From positions 62,001-126,000 of the forward strand of contig NZ_FUYE01000009.1 in NCBI RefSeq assembly GCF_900167535.1: a stretch of 64,000 bases of DNA, written 5' to 3'. Source of the DNA: Prosthecobacter debontii (GTDB taxonomy: Bacteria > Verrucomicrobiota > Verrucomicrobiia > Verrucomicrobiales > Verrucomicrobiaceae). The notes below the pieces were generated by a model. The model was not told the DNA's origin and searched no databases. It saw only the letters and a program-made list of their open reading frames with translations. The translations under genes and the position numbers were made by a program. Positions 35,445 through 45,460 of this stretch are shown here, piece after piece. The stretch's first letter is position 1, and every line of letters begins with the position of its first letter.

Positions 35445-36923
35445 TCAGGCGGCAGACTTGGCCACATGGCGGTCAGGATAGTTCATCAGGTCTTCTTCCT
35501 GGACGCCTTTCTCACCATGACCATCGTTGTGAGGATCAGACTGAGGCAGCACGCCTTTGACTTCGCCGATGGCAATGACAGGCAGGAAGCGCAGGAACAG
35601 GAGGAACAGCATCATGAACAGGCCGAAGGTGCCCAGGAAGGTGTATTTATCCACCCAGGTGGCCTCATAGACGCGCCAGGAACCCGGGGTCAGGTGACGC
35701 TCCAGAGTGGTGGCGATAATCACGTAACGCTCAAACCACATGCCGGCGTTCACGCACATACAGACGATCATCACGACCCACAGGTTGTGGCGGAAGGGGC
35801 GATACCAGAAGAGCTGCGGGGCAAACACGTTGAACCCGAACATGAAGTAGTAAGCCCAAGTGGAAGGACCATACAGACCGCGTAGCTGGAAGGTCTGAAG
35901 TTCGAACTTGTTCGCGCTGTAGTAGGCGATGAAGAACTCCATGCTGTAGGCGTAACCGACGATCGTCCCCGTGAGGAGAATGATCTTGGCCATGTTGTCG
36001 ATGTGCTTCGGCGTGATCAGATCTCCCAGACCGTAGATCTTGGAAACGGGGATCATGAGCGTGAGCACCATGGCGAAACCACCGAAGATAGCACCTGCCA
36101 CGAAGTAAGGAGGGAAGATGGTGGTGTGCCAGCCAGGAACGACGGAGGTGGCGAAGTCGAAGGACACCACGGAGTGCACGGAGAGCACCAGCGGGGTGGA
36201 GAGAGCCGCCAAGAGCATGTAGGCCGTCTCGTAGTGGCTCCAGTGGCGGTTGGCACCGCGCCAGCCGAGAGAGAAGATCCCATACAGCGCCTTACGGAGA
36301 CCGGGTTTGCAGCGGTCGCGGAGGGTGGCAAGGTCAGGAACCAAACCGAGGAACCAGAAGATGGCGGAAACGGTGAAGTAGGTGGACACCGCGAACACGT
36401 CCCAGAGGAGAGGGGACTTGAAGTTCTGCCAGATGGCGTTGGCGTTCGGGATCGGAGCCAGGAACCACACCATCCACACACGACCGACGTGGAAGGCCGG
36501 GAAAAGACCGGCACACATCACGGCGAAGATCGTCATGGCCTCAGCAGCCCGGTTCACCGACGTGCGCCACTTCTGACGGGTCAAGAACAAGATGGCGGAG
36601 ATGAGCGTTCCGGCGTGACCGATACCGATCCAGAACACGAAGTTGGTGATGTCCCAGGCCCAGGCGACGGGCTGCTTCTGACCCCAGACACCGACGCCGG
36701 TGGAGATGAGGTAGGCGAAGCAGAAGACCGTGAGACCTGTGAGAAGCACGGACGGAACGAACAGAATCCACCAGAGGAGGGGCTGCTTGTTCTCGACGAT
36801 GCCGCAGACGCGGTTCGTGATCCAGGAGTAGGAGCGGTTGTTCAGGACCAGGGGCTCGCGGTCCAGAATGCGTGCGGAGCCTGTATGGGCTTCCGTAGAG
36901 TGGGTGGTAGCAGTGGCTTCCAT
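35445..36923 (-). CDS. actC: Alternative complex III subunit C (NrfD-like quinol site)
   Basis: This 492-residue polytopic membrane protein has about ten hydrophobic helices (for example [60 protein letters not shown]). It belongs to the NrfD/PsrC group, which carries the quinol-binding site. HAGTLISA near residue 108 includes the conserved His region of the family. In ACIII this subunit oxidises menaquinol or ubiquinol and passes electrons to ActB/ActA. It lies 9 bp after the actB stop. Confidence 0.94.
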   Translation of the reverse strand: MEATATTHSTEAHTGSARILDREPLVLNNRSYSWITNRVCGIVENKQPLLWWILFVPSVLLTGLTVFCFAYLISTGVGVWGQKQPVAWAWDITNFVFWIGIGHAGTLISAILFLTRQKWRTSVNRAAEAMTIFAVMCAGLFPAFHVGRVWMVWFLAPIPNANAIWQNFKSPLLWDVFAVSTYFTVSAIFWFLGLVPDLATLRDRCKPGLRKALYGIFSLGWRGANRHWSHYETAYMLLAALSTPLVLSVHSVVSFDFATSVVPGWHTTIFPPYFVAGAIFGGFAMVLTLMIPVSKIYGLGDLITPKHIDNMAKIILLTGTIVGYAYSMEFFIAYYSANKFELQTFQLRGLYGPSTWAYYFMFGFNVFAPQLFWYRPFRHNLWVVMIVCMCVNAGMWFERYVIIATTLERHLTPGSWRVYEATWVDKYTFLGTFGLFMMLFLLFLRFLPVIAIGEVKGVLPQSDPHNDGHGEKGVQEEDLMNYPDRHVAKSAA

Positions 36924-36932
36924 GTTTCCGGC

Positions 36933-39900
36933 TTAGATTTGGTGGGCGCTCCAGGCGGCGATGTTCTCGGCCCCAGGCATGGCGGGATTTGGGTTGCGCA
37001 GACGGGCCAGGTAGCTCGTGCGAGGACGGGTGCCGATGTATTTCAGCAGCTCGTAATTGCGCGGGGAGGCCTTGGACTTCACGACGGCAGACTTAGGATC
37101 AGCCAGATCGCCAAAGACGATTGCATCGGTCGAGCAGGCAGCCTGACAGGCTGTCTTGACGGAGTCGGTCGGGATGCGGAAGTTCTTCGAATCACGCTGC
37201 TTCTGCTTCTGCAGGATCTTCGCCGACTCGAGGCGCTGTACACAGTAGGTGCACTTCTCGATGACACCGCGCATACGGACGGTGACGTTCGGGTTCTTCT
37301 GAAGCTGAAGGGACTCGCGGACGCCGGTCTTCTCCTTGGTGGAGAGAGGGCCCCAGTAGAGTTCGTCGAGCGGACGCTTGTTGTAATCGAACCAGTTGAA
37401 GCGGCGGGCCGTGTAAGGGCAGTTGTTGGCGCAATAACGGGTGCCGATGCAGCGGTTGTAAGCCATGGCGTTCAGACCATCTGTGGTGTGCACCGTGGCG
37501 TTCACCGGGCAGACGGTTTCACATGGAGCCGATTCGCACTGCTGGCAGGCTACCGGTTGCTGCACCATCTCAGCATTTTCGAGCTGCTCGACGGTCGGCT
37601 CGATCATGACGTCATCCGAAGGAGCGTTTTGCTCACCCCAGGTGGCGGAAGCAAAGTAGCGGTCCATACGGATCCACTGCATGAGACGACCTTTGCGGAC
37701 CTGATCTTTGCCGACGACCGGGATGTTGTTCTCGGAGGTGCAGGCAATGTTACAGGCGTTACAACCCAGGCACTTGCTCAGGTCGATGGTCATGCCCCAC
37801 TGATGCTGCTTCTCGTAGTCGAAGCCTTCAGGGTTGGTGGCGCTTTTCTCGCCCACCTGACCTTTGTAGAAGGAGATGTTCTGAGGGATGTGGCCATCCA
37901 TGCCGGTGACTTGGGCAAAGTCAGGCTTTTTGGCAAAGGTTTCCAGGGTGGCTTCGCGATACAGCGCACGGCCTTCCATGGTGTTGTGCTCCTGCGTGAT
38001 GGCCAACTCGTAAACTTCGTCGAGTTTCTCGATCTTGGCACCGGTCAGCACGAAGTCGCTCAGGCTCTTGCGCAGAGGATAAGCATTGAAACCGCGATGG
38101 CTCTTCTTGGCTTTCTCCGCGTTACCAGAGGCAACGAAACCGAGGTTTTCCTGACCGTAACCGACCGGGATGGAGATGGAGTTGGAAACGTGGCCTGGAG
38201 CCTCGATGGCGGCGATGGTCAGTTCAGCGCCATTGACGGTGATTTTCACCATCTGGCCTTCTTTCAGCCCCAGAGAGCGGAACGTGGCGGCACCGATAAG
38301 AGCGGCGTTGTCCCAGGTCAGCTTCGTGACGGGATCTGGAGCTTCTTGAAGCCAAGCATTGCTGATGTAGCGGCCATCATACACACCGGAGTCCGGGGTG
38401 AGGACCACTTCCAGAGAGTCGGCTGAAGGAGCAGCGGGGACAGCGGCTTTGGAGACTAGGCCAGCCACAGCGGCGGTATTGATCACGCCAGCGGACTTCA
38501 CATAGGCGGAACCTTTGAGGAAGCCGTCACGTAGGGTGGCATTCCACTTCACTTCGTCGAGGCTACCCGCCACAGCGGTGAAGGTGTCACGCACGGCCTG
38601 GTAGGCGGCGTCTTCGGGGGCAGGTGCTGCAGGATCAGCCGCTGGAGCCACAGGGCCCAGCTTCTTCCGCCCCAGGAGGGCGAGCAGCACTTCATTTTCG
38701 CTAGAGCCGTCGTAGAGAGGCAGGATCAGTGGCTGCACCACCGAGTAGGTGCCGTCTGCAGCGCGGGCATCACCCCAGGATTCGAGGTAATGAGCGGCGG
38801 GAATATGTAGAGCGGCCTTGCGAGCGGTCACATCAGCCAGATGGCCGACGTGGATGAGCTGGATGGCTTTGTCCTTCAGCGTGGCGGCTAGGTCGGCAGC
38901 GCCGGGGGCATCAAACAGCAGGCTGGAAGGGCTCAGGGAAACGATGGTCTTGATCTTGCCGGACTCGAGGCCGGACTTGAGATCAGCCAGCGTGCCGAGT
39001 TCGGTCTCACCCGTGGACTGGAGTAGAGCGATGGTGGAGCCGTAGGCACCCAGAGCGTTGTTGATGGCAGCCACCAGAGCGTGCACTTCAGCACCGTAGC
39101 GGGAGCCAGCAAGGACGAGGGATTTACCCTTGTTATCCTGAAGGTCGCGGATGGCTGGGGCCAGCCACTCTTTCAGACCTTGAGGTGCGGTATCGGCCAG
39201 AGCTTTGGCGGAAGCTTCACCGAGTTCAGCGGCGATGACAGCGGCTGCGACTGGAATAAGGCTTGCGGCGAGAGGCTTGCGATGGTCCGCCATACCACCG
39301 GTGACGGTGTAGCGGTTCTCGAGCTGATACAGACGGTTCATGTCACCGCCTGGAGTGTCCTTGGAGCGCTGCTTGGCGAAGTGCTTGATGGATTCACCCG
39401 CAACAGGGTCGATGCCGAGGAAGTCGCAATCCAGAGACAGGATGCGCAAAGCTTGGCTCAGACGGACGAAGGTTTTGACGCCTGCGCCGAGGATGTCTTT
39501 GTTAGCCACGTCCTGACCTTCGGTTGACAGGGCTTCGTAGCCGATGAGGCTGGCCTGTGGGAAGGCGGTCTTCACTTCACCCAACAGACGGTGCGTGGTG
39601 GGGGAGGTTGTGCGGCCGACGAGGATGGCCAAATCTGCACCGCCCGCTTTCTTCGCGGCTTCGGCGCTCTGGGTCAGGAAGCTATTGACGGCATCCCAGG
39701 TGGTCTTTTTACCAGCGGCCAGCGGGGTGCTGGAGCGCTCAGGGTCATACAGATCCAGCACGGAGGCTTGAGCGTAGCTGTCGAGGCCACCACCGAGAGG
39801 GTGGAGGGGGTTGCCCTGAAGATGGGTCGGGCGGCCTTCATGCGTGATGGCCACGATCGGGGTTGCACCCGTCGCGGTGGGTTTCACCGTGGCATAGAGC

Positions 39901-40184
39901 AGAGGCTTGCCGGGGACCATCCACTCCACGTGATCCGTGTAGGGGAGGATGTTGGTCAGCGGACGGCGGCAGGAGGCGAGGCCCATCATGGCCGTCGAGG
40001 CTCCCATCAGCTTGAGGAAATCACGGCGCGAGGTTTCGCGCTCTTCGTCATTGAGGGTGTCACCAGCGGGGAATTCGACACCGAGCTTGTTCAGAAACTC
40101 CGAGCGGCGCTCCAGCTCGGCACTGCTGCGCCAGTAGCGCTTGCCAGTCTGCGGCTCTTCGGGGTGGTTCCAGATGCGTTTCAT
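36933..40184 (-). CDS. actB: Alternative complex III subunit B (molybdopterin-like plus Fe-S fusion)
   Basis: The protein has 1083 residues. A Tat motif SRRDFLKLMGAS near residues 52-63 is followed by MGLASCRRP, typical of ActB. The long first part is the molybdopterin-oxidoreductase-like domain, which in ACIII holds no cofactor. The C-terminal part is a four-cluster ferredoxin domain: CLGCNACNIAC, CQQCESAPCETVCP, CIGTRYCANNCP, CTYC and CQAAC. Electrons pass from the quinol site through these clusters to the ActA hemes. It starts 28 bp after actA and is co-transcribed with it. Confidence 0.95.
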   Translation of the reverse strand: MKRIWNHPEEPQTGKRYWRSSAELERRSEFLNKLGVEFPAGDTLNDEERETSRRDFLKLMGASTAMMGLASCRRPLTNILPYTDHVEWMVPGKPLLYATVKPTATGATPIVAITHEGRPTHLQGNPLHPLGGGLDSYAQASVLDLYDPERSSTPLAAGKKTTWDAVNSFLTQSAEAAKKAGGADLAILVGRTTSPTTHRLLGEVKTAFPQASLIGYEALSTEGQDVANKDILGAGVKTFVRLSQALRILSLDCDFLGIDPVAGESIKHFAKQRSKDTPGGDMNRLYQLENRYTVTGGMADHRKPLAASLIPVAAAVIAAELGEASAKALADTAPQGLKEWLAPAIRDLQDNKGKSLVLAGSRYGAEVHALVAAINNALGAYGSTIALLQSTGETELGTLADLKSGLESGKIKTIVSLSPSSLLFDAPGAADLAATLKDKAIQLIHVGHLADVTARKAALHIPAAHYLESWGDARAADGTYSVVQPLILPLYDGSSENEVLLALLGRKKLGPVAPAADPAAPAPEDAAYQAVRDTFTAVAGSLDEVKWNATLRDGFLKGSAYVKSAGVINTAAVAGLVSKAAVPAAPSADSLEVVLTPDSGVYDGRYISNAWLQEAPDPVTKLTWDNAALIGAATFRSLGLKEGQMVKITVNGAELTIAAIEAPGHVSNSISIPVGYGQENLGFVASGNAEKAKKSHRGFNAYPLRKSLSDFVLTGAKIEKLDEVYELAITQEHNTMEGRALYREATLETFAKKPDFAQVTGMDGHIPQNISFYKGQVGEKSATNPEGFDYEKQHQWGMTIDLSKCLGCNACNIACTSENNIPVVGKDQVRKGRLMQWIRMDRYFASATWGEQNAPSDDVMIEPTVEQLENAEMVQQPVACQQCESAPCETVCPVNATVHTTDGLNAMAYNRCIGTRYCANNCPYTARRFNWFDYNKRPLDELYWGPLSTKEKTGVRESLQLQKNPNVTVRMRGVIEKCTYCVQRLESAKILQKQKQRDSKNFRIPTDSVKTACQAACSTDAIVFGDLADPKSAVVKSKASPRNYELLKYIGTRPRTSYLARLRNPNPAMPGAENIAAWSAHQI

Positions 40185-40212
40185 GTGGGGCAGTTAAAGA
40201 GGGGCGCAGGGG

Positions 40213-41016
40213 TTAGCGGTGGCAGGCGGTGCAGTTTTCAGGGGGCTGAATCTGCCAGTGCTTCTTGAGTTGGGTTCCCACTTCGAGCTGGGTGACGTTC
40301 TCACCGAAGGTCGTGGAGGCCAGAGAGACGAGGTCTTCGACTGTGGTGGCTTTTTTACCTTCGCTGATGGTGCCGGCAATTTCGTCAGCCTTCACACCTT
40401 TCGCCAGGAGGCCTTGATAGAAGGAAGTGCGGTCCAGTTGCTCAGGCTTGTAGTTCAGGTTGGTCACTTGCTCCAGCGGGCGCAGCTTTTGCTCAGGATT
40501 GCGGTGGCACTCAAGGCACCAGCCCATGGACTGCGGCTCAGCGTGCTTCACCACTTCCATCTCATTGATCTGGCCATGGCAGGACTGGCAGGAAATGCCG
40601 CGGTTAAGGTGGGCGCTGTGGTTGAAATAAACGTAGTCAGGAGCCTTGTGGACCTTGATCCATGGCACGGGCTGCTTCGTCTCATTGGCCTTTACGACCA
40701 TTTCCAGTTTCGGACTGGAGGACTTGATGTTGCCTTTGCCTGGACCATGACAGTTAAAGCAGGTCTGGTTCGTGGGCACGTTGGCATGGCTGGAGTTCTC
40801 CGCAAAAGAGTGGCAGTAGCGGCAGTCTAAGCCCAATTGTCCAGCGTGAATCTTGTGTGAGAAGGGCACCGGTTGGGTCGGCTCATACCCTACGCGGGTG
40901 TATTTCGGTGTGAAATAATAAGCGACGCCAACACTCACCCCAAAAGCGATGAATGCGACCCCGATGGCTAGCTTGAGTGGCAGCCAATTGGTCCAACGCG
41001 GAAAGAAGTTACCCAT
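40213..41016 (-). CDS. actA: Alternative complex III subunit A (pentaheme cytochrome c)
   Basis: The protein has 267 residues. One N-terminal membrane anchor (LKLAIGVAFIAFGVSVGVAYYF, about residues 14-35) is followed by five CxxCH heme sites: CRYCH, CFNCH, CQSCH, CLECH and CTACH. This is the normal ActA layout. It is the first gene of the operon actA-B-C-D. A perfect Rex-type operator lies 19-36 bases upstream of its ATG. Confidence 0.95.
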   Translation of the reverse strand: MGNFFPRWTNWLPLKLAIGVAFIAFGVSVGVAYYFTPKYTRVGYEPTQPVPFSHKIHAGQLGLDCRYCHSFAENSSHANVPTNQTCFNCHGPGKGNIKSSSPKLEMVVKANETKQPVPWIKVHKAPDYVYFNHSAHLNRGISCQSCHGQINEMEVVKHAEPQSMGWCLECHRNPEQKLRPLEQVTNLNYKPEQLDRTSFYQGLLAKGVKADEIAGTISEGKKATTVEDLVSLASTTFGENVTQLEVGTQLKKHWQIQPPENCTACHR

Positions 41017-41034
41017 AAATCTCGGTGAATGTGC

Positions 41035-41052
41035 TTGTGAAAAATTTCACAA
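41035..41052. promoter_or_regulatory. Rex-type operator in front of the ACIII operon
   Basis: TTGTGAAAAATTTCACAA is a perfect palindrome with an AA centre, extended to 22 bp by GC on both sides (41033-41054). It matches the published Rex consensus TTGTGAAAWWTTTCACAA at every position. It lies just before actA. Rex is an NADH/NAD-sensing repressor in many bacteria. No rex gene is in the window, so the regulator's presence is inferred. Confidence 0.75.
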
Positions 41053-41144
41053 GCAGGCTGGAGAATAGAAGTCCGGCAAGGCTTTGCAACTCTGGAAATG
41101 ATTTTTTTAGCGGCTTGAAAGCACTTGAAATTCGTTTTTGGGAG

Positions 41145-42137
41145 TCACCATTCGAGCCACAGAAGCTTGCGCTTAAAGTCGAATGTGACCCGGTAGTCCT
41201 TGAGGAAAAAGCTGCCGATTCGGGGGATGCCCGGGGAGATGTCCACCTCGGCATCCCGGTAGGTGCCAGAAAATACGTTCAGGTCTTTCAGCTTCACGGT
41301 GCGCATGTTGGCCTCCGAGGAGGTGACGGTGCCACCGATGGATAACAAATAGAGACCTTCGATCTTCTGCCCCTGGTTCTGGAGCTTGAGTCTGGCGGCG
41401 ATTTCTTCGTTGATTTCGATGCCGTTGAAGGAGCCGCTGTCCACCAAGGCTTCCCATGAGACTCCGCCGGACTTGACGGTGATGAAGGGCACGCCCTTTT
41501 TCACTATGAAAGGGGTTTTGGAAGTGCGAGCGCCAGGCCGTGCGGTGTAGTTCTGACCGAAGCCGAACACCGCTCTGTTCCTCGGATAGTCGAGCGTGAG
41601 GTAAGTGCAGTTCTCATGAGCGAGGTCAAAGCCCAGAAGGCTCTCCGGGAAATCGGCCAAATACAACATCTGGCTCTGATAGGTGCGGACAAAGCAAGGG
41701 TAGTCATGCACGGACCAAGTGCCGACAGTGAGTGGGTCCAGCAGACCGATCCGCCCCTGCTCGCTGCCGACCACGCCCTTCATCTCTACCGTCATTTCGG
41801 TCGGGTTCAGGATTGGCAGCTTCTTTTTCACCGCGAGGCTGGCCTGGATCATGGTTCGGGAGGCTCCTGTATCTAGCATCATCGGCACTTTACCCTTGGG
41901 GCCAATCTGCACGTCCACAATGGGGAGACGGGCCAGGATATCCATAGGCACGGTCACTGGAGCGGTAGGGCGGGGGCCATGATGCTTCAGCATCTCCATG
42001 AATTGTGCTTTGGAGACGACCTGGGTGTCTAGCTTGGCTAAGGTGCCAGCGGAGACCGGTCGATGATCGGCCTTTTCGACACACTGAGTTAACAGAAGAG
42101 GCGAAAACAACAGTGAAAGGGCGGAGAGCAGTCGCAT
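41145..42137 (-). CDS. Retropepsin-like aspartic protease lipoprotein
   Basis: The protein has 330 residues. The lipoprotein signal MRLLSALSLLFSPLLLTQC has lipobox LTQC. The mature part has two aspartyl-protease half motifs: MMLDTGASRTM near residue 90 and ALVDSGSFNG near residue 230, in a gag-asp protease-like fold with two repeats (PIVDVQIG and PFITVKSG). The first motif is canonical DTGA; the second, VDSGS, is a weaker match, so activity is uncertain. ATG 42137 is preferred over 42185 because it starts the lipoprotein signal. It lies upstream of the ACIII operator on the same strand. Confidence 0.8.
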   Translation of the reverse strand: MRLLSALSLLFSPLLLTQCVEKADHRPVSAGTLAKLDTQVVSKAQFMEMLKHHGPRPTAPVTVPMDILARLPIVDVQIGPKGKVPMMLDTGASRTMIQASLAVKKKLPILNPTEMTVEMKGVVGSEQGRIGLLDPLTVGTWSVHDYPCFVRTYQSQMLYLADFPESLLGFDLAHENCTYLTLDYPRNRAVFGFGQNYTARPGARTSKTPFIVKKGVPFITVKSGGVSWEALVDSGSFNGIEINEEIAARLKLQNQGQKIEGLYLLSIGGTVTSSEANMRTVKLKDLNVFSGTYRDAEVDISPGIPRIGSFFLKDYRVTFDFKRKLLWLEW

Positions 42138-42283
42138 CGTGCATGCTCTAACGGTCGCTCGAAATCTCCGCAAGGGTGGACTCACCTAAAAAAGAAAGTG
42201 CAGGGCAGGGGGCCACGACAGGGGCGACGAAAAAGGCTGCATTCCCGCAGACAACCCCTGCCAGATGGGGCTAAGCTGTCTGC

Positions 42284-43078
42284 ATGTCACCGGATTGGCC
42301 GCGTCTTTTTCCCCTCGAAGACTACCGTTTTCCCATGGGGTTGCGGCGCGGGAATATCGCAGCTTTTTGGCATCCTCAGGACGGCTCAGGGCAGATGGTG
42401 AAAGAGCGTCAGAGGTGGCTTGAAAAGGACCGGCAACATTATGTGGCGGAATTGGCCGAGGCCGCGCCGATTTTGCAAGAAGCTCGTGCCTGGGTGCAGA
42501 AGATCACCACGCAGTGCGAGCCGGATTGGGCCGTGCTTTCTTCAGGGCTGGAGGGAGACGTCGACCCTGTGCTGCTAGGTGGCGAGGTGGTGTTCCCCTC
42601 CGGTTGGTCCCTGCCTGCAAAGTTGGGGCAGCCTCTGGAGAGCGTGCATGGTCCTGTGCCGGGGCTTCAGACCGCACTTGGCAAGTCGATCTCGGCTTTT
42701 CTCCGCCGTGTGGAGGTCGGGTCTGCCTGGGAACGGGAAAACTGGGGACTAGGTGCCGATGCGGAGCTTAACCACCATCCCTCCCGCCTTCTTCCGGGTC
42801 TAACAGCCCGGGCCAGTCTGGCGGACACTTGGATTCGTCTGGAGCGCCAGTTTCTCACCCGACTCCCGGTTTTCAAGACCATCCTCTTTGGAATCCGCGT
42901 CAGTCATCATCGTCTGGAGGAAGTGGCCCGGCTTCCTCGCATCGCGGCAGGGATCATTCGCGCCTTGGAAACCATGCCCGATGCCGTGGCGGAGTATAAG
43001 GGATTGCTCGAAGCGAGAGTTGGGCTGGTCCAGGAACTTCAACTCACTGTCCCGGATGCCAGCGGTAGTGGCCTGTGA
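42284..43078 (+). CDS. DUF3445 protein, heme-dependent oxidative N-demethylase-like
   Basis: The protein has 264 residues and no signal peptide. The order of blocks fits DUF3445: LFPLEDYRFPMGLRRG, then VVFPSGWSLPAKLGQPLESVHGPVPG, then a region with RVEVGSAWERENWGLG, LNHHPSR, RLERQFLTRLP and ILFGIRVSHH. Characterised relatives are the catalytic subunit of heme-dependent oxidative N-demethylases. No partner subunit genes are adjacent, so it may act alone or be a different branch. Its 3' end overlaps the convergent DUF1287 gene by 35 bases. Confidence 0.75.
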   Translation: MSPDWPRLFPLEDYRFPMGLRRGNIAAFWHPQDGSGQMVKERQRWLEKDRQHYVAELAEAAPILQEARAWVQKITTQCEPDWAVLSSGLEGDVDPVLLGGEVVFPSGWSLPAKLGQPLESVHGPVPGLQTALGKSISAFLRRVEVGSAWERENWGLGADAELNHHPSRLLPGLTARASLADTWIRLERQFLTRLPVFKTILFGIRVSHHRLEEVARLPRIAAGIIRALETMPDAVAEYKGLLEARVGLVQELQLTVPDASGSGL

Positions 43079-43673
43079 GAGGGTATTCAAACAGGCTGTT
43101 TTCCAGCTTGGGGCCACGACCGATGTTGTGCACGATCCAGGGGGTCTCACCGCCATCCGGAGCAGGCACCACCAGGGCGATGTGCGGGAGCTTGCCTGCT
43201 ACGGTACAGGTGATGAGATCGCCAGGACGATAGTCTGCGGCTTTTTGGGTGATGGGAAGTGAGGCTCCTTTGCGCTTGAAAAAGACCTGAAGGTTAGGCA
43301 CTCGGCGGTGATCGATGTTCGAGTCGGGTTTACTCAGACCCCAGTGTTTGGGATAGGCGGCAAAGCTGCGTTTCATGTCCTCATGCACCAGCTTTTGCAG
43401 ATCGAGCCCAAGAGCCCGGTAGCTGCGGATGATCTCGTCGGTGCAGACTCCCATGTCAGCGGGCACGTCTCCGCCTGGGTAGGGGATGCGAAGGTAGGAT
43501 CCGTCATAACGCACGGTGTGGGCTGTTCGATCCAGGGCTGCATGGCATAGCCGGGTGGCAAAGCTCTTGTCCTCTGTCGGCAGTTGGGCCCGTGAGGCGG
43601 ACGTCAGTTCTGGAGAGTCTGCACGGCATGAGCTGGTGAGGAGAATGAGGATTGCGGAAAACAGCAGGCGCAT
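43044..43673 (-). CDS. DUF1287 secreted protein (NlpC/P60-like fold possible)
   Basis: The protein has 209 residues and the signal MRLLFSAILILLTSSC with a probable lipobox Cys. The DUF1287 pattern is clear: YLRIPYPGGDVPADMGVCTDEIIRSYRALG, LVHEDMKRSF, HWGLSKPDSNIDHRRVPNL and YRPGDLITCTVAGKLPHIALV. A Cys in GVCTD and a His in LPHIALV are set out like a Cys-His hydrolase pair, so a cell-wall peptidase is a reasonable guess. ATG 43673 is the lipoprotein start; the frame stays open to 43841. It converges on the DUF3445 gene. Confidence 0.8.
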   Translation of the reverse strand: MRLLFSAILILLTSSCRADSPELTSASRAQLPTEDKSFATRLCHAALDRTAHTVRYDGSYLRIPYPGGDVPADMGVCTDEIIRSYRALGLDLQKLVHEDMKRSFAAYPKHWGLSKPDSNIDHRRVPNLQVFFKRKGASLPITQKAADYRPGDLITCTVAGKLPHIALVVPAPDGGETPWIVHNIGRGPKLENSLFEYPLTGHYRWHPGQ

Positions 43674-43939
43674 GAGTAGATGATACCCTTGGATGCCGGG
43701 GAAGGCGCTGGCGTTGAGAATCTCGGACGAGACCTTGATGCTCAACGTCTGCCGAGCCTCTGAGCATGGATAGGATGGCTGATTCCGGCCCTGCGATGGA
43801 CTTTCCCGTGTGAATGACCAAGACCGGCTCAGCTTTCGCAAGAATGGAGGGGTGGCTTCGTATCTCGGGACGATTCGTTTTGTCCTTGGCTTGGTTAGGC
43901 TGGGGCTGGTAACCTATTTTAACTCGACCTTTCATCGCC

Positions 43940-45409
43940 ATGTTTCGCATTCCTGGAGCCCTCGGCAAAGACCTGTGTGACAAAGATCTGGGCATGACCC
44001 GGCGTGACATCCTGCGTATCGGCGGGGCCTCCATGATGGGGCTGACGCTGAATAACATGTTCCGAGCCCAGGCTGCCTCGGCAGGGTCCGCCGCCGCAGG
44101 GCGCGCAGGGTGGGGGAAGGCCAAGCATGTGCTCATGATCTATCTCCAGGGAGGTCCTAGCCATCTGGACCTGTGGGACCCGAAAGAGAATGTGCCAGAT
44201 AAAGTGCGTTCGGCTTTCAAAACGATCCCCACCAAGATCCCGGGGCATCACTTCACTGAGATCCTGCCTTCCCTGGCCAAGGTGAATGATAAGTTCACCA
44301 CGATCAATTCGATGAGCTACACGCCTAACGGATTGTTCAATCACACGGCGGCCATTTATCAGATCATGACCGGCTACACCACGGATAAGGTGAGCCCATC
44401 CGGCCAGCTCGAGCCACCGAATGCCAAAGATTTCCCCAACTTCGGTAGCAACATCATCCGACTCAAACCGATGGATGAGCCCATGCTGCCCTTCGTGATG
44501 CTGCCGCGTCCGCTGCAGGAATCCAATGTGGTGGGCAAAGGCGGCACTGCCGGCTTCTTGGGCAAGGCCTATGATCCCTACACGCTCTATCCCGATGGTG
44601 ATGACCTGGACATGGGCAAGATGGACCGCATCAAGATCGAGGATCTGCAACTGCGCCCCGACCTCTTCAGCGTGCGTCTCCAGCGCCGTGCCAAACTGCG
44701 CGAGGCCATCAATGACCAGATGCCCACCATTGAGGCTGCCGTGAAAGACATGAGCCTGGACAGCTACTACGATCAGGCTCTGAACCTCATCGCCAGCGGA
44801 CGTGCTCGCGATGCCTTCGCTCTGGATCGCGAATCTCCAAAGCTGCGTGACCGTTATGGCCGCAACACCTTTGGCCAGAGCTGCATGTTGGCGCGTCGTC
44901 TCATTGAAGCAGGCACTCGTGTTGTCGAGCTCATTTGGCCGAAGGTGGCCAACTCGGATAACCATTCCTGGGATCATCACGTGGGCCTCACTCAGCGCAT
45001 GAAGAACCAGAGCGGACCGATGCTGGATCAGGGCCTCAGTGCTTTGTTTGAAGACCTGGATGCCAGCGGTCTGTTGGAGGAAACTCTCGTGGTGGCCTTG
45101 GGTGAGTTTGGCCGTAGCCCAGAAAAAGGCGTCTCCACCTCTGGCAATGGCAACAGCGCCGATGGTCGCGACCACTGGCCGTATTGCTACACCGCCATCA
45201 TTGGTGGAGCGGGCATCAAGCGTGGTTACGTCCACGGCAAGTCCGACAAAACGGGTTCCGCCCCGGTCGAAGATCCCGTGCATCCGATGGAGCTCCTGGC
45301 CACCATTTATCACGCGGTGGGCATTGATCCTGAGACGATCGTTTACAACCACCTCAATCAGCCTCGTGAGCTGGTGAAAGCGAAGCCGGTGACGCAGTTG
45401 TTTGCGTAA
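43940..45409 (+). CDS. DUF1501 protein, Tat-exported sulfatase-like
   Basis: The protein has 489 residues. The Tat signal [19 protein letters not shown] starts at residue 19. The DUF1501 hallmarks are [55 protein letters not shown] and [17 protein letters not shown]. The fold is alkaline phosphatase/sulfatase-like and the protein should act in the periplasm. Family members are very numerous in Planctomycetes and Verrucomicrobia and often pair with DUF1800 or DUF1553 genes, but no such partner is here. Its biochemical role is unknown. Confidence 0.93.
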   Translation: MFRIPGALGKDLCDKDLGMTRRDILRIGGASMMGLTLNNMFRAQAASAGSAAAGRAGWGKAKHVLMIYLQGGPSHLDLWDPKENVPDKVRSAFKTIPTKIPGHHFTEILPSLAKVNDKFTTINSMSYTPNGLFNHTAAIYQIMTGYTTDKVSPSGQLEPPNAKDFPNFGSNIIRLKPMDEPMLPFVMLPRPLQESNVVGKGGTAGFLGKAYDPYTLYPDGDDLDMGKMDRIKIEDLQLRPDLFSVRLQRRAKLREAINDQMPTIEAAVKDMSLDSYYDQALNLIASGRARDAFALDRESPKLRDRYGRNTFGQSCMLARRLIEAGTRVVELIWPKVANSDNHSWDHHVGLTQRMKNQSGPMLDQGLSALFEDLDASGLLEETLVVALGEFGRSPEKGVSTSGNGNSADGRDHWPYCYTAIIGGAGIKRGYVHGKSDKTGSAPVEDPVHPMELLATIYHAVGIDPETIVYNHLNQPRELVKAKPVTQLFA

Positions 45410-45440
45410 AAGCAGACTGGTTTGAATCCAGGGCTGGAGG

Positions 45441-45460
45441 GAGTGAGAACAAGCTCACTC
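45441..45460. terminator. Hairpin between convergent genes
   Basis: GAGTGAG (45441-45447) pairs with CTCACTC (45454-45460) around a 6-base loop. It lies between the DUF1501 stop and the permease stop and overlaps the latter. No long T-run follows. Confidence 0.45.

Noticed and set aside
34941-35885. Plus-strand frame opposite actD/actC
   Set aside because: It is antisense to two ACIII subunits and rich in His/Glu/Gly as expected for a shadow frame.
36003-38426. 807-codon plus-strand frame opposite actC/actB
   Set aside because: It runs antisense across two intact ACIII genes and has low-complexity, His/Glu/Gly-rich sequence without a domain.
43919-45352. 477-codon minus-strand frame opposite the DUF1501 gene
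   Set aside because: It is antisense to a clear DUF1501 protein and has no recognisable domain.
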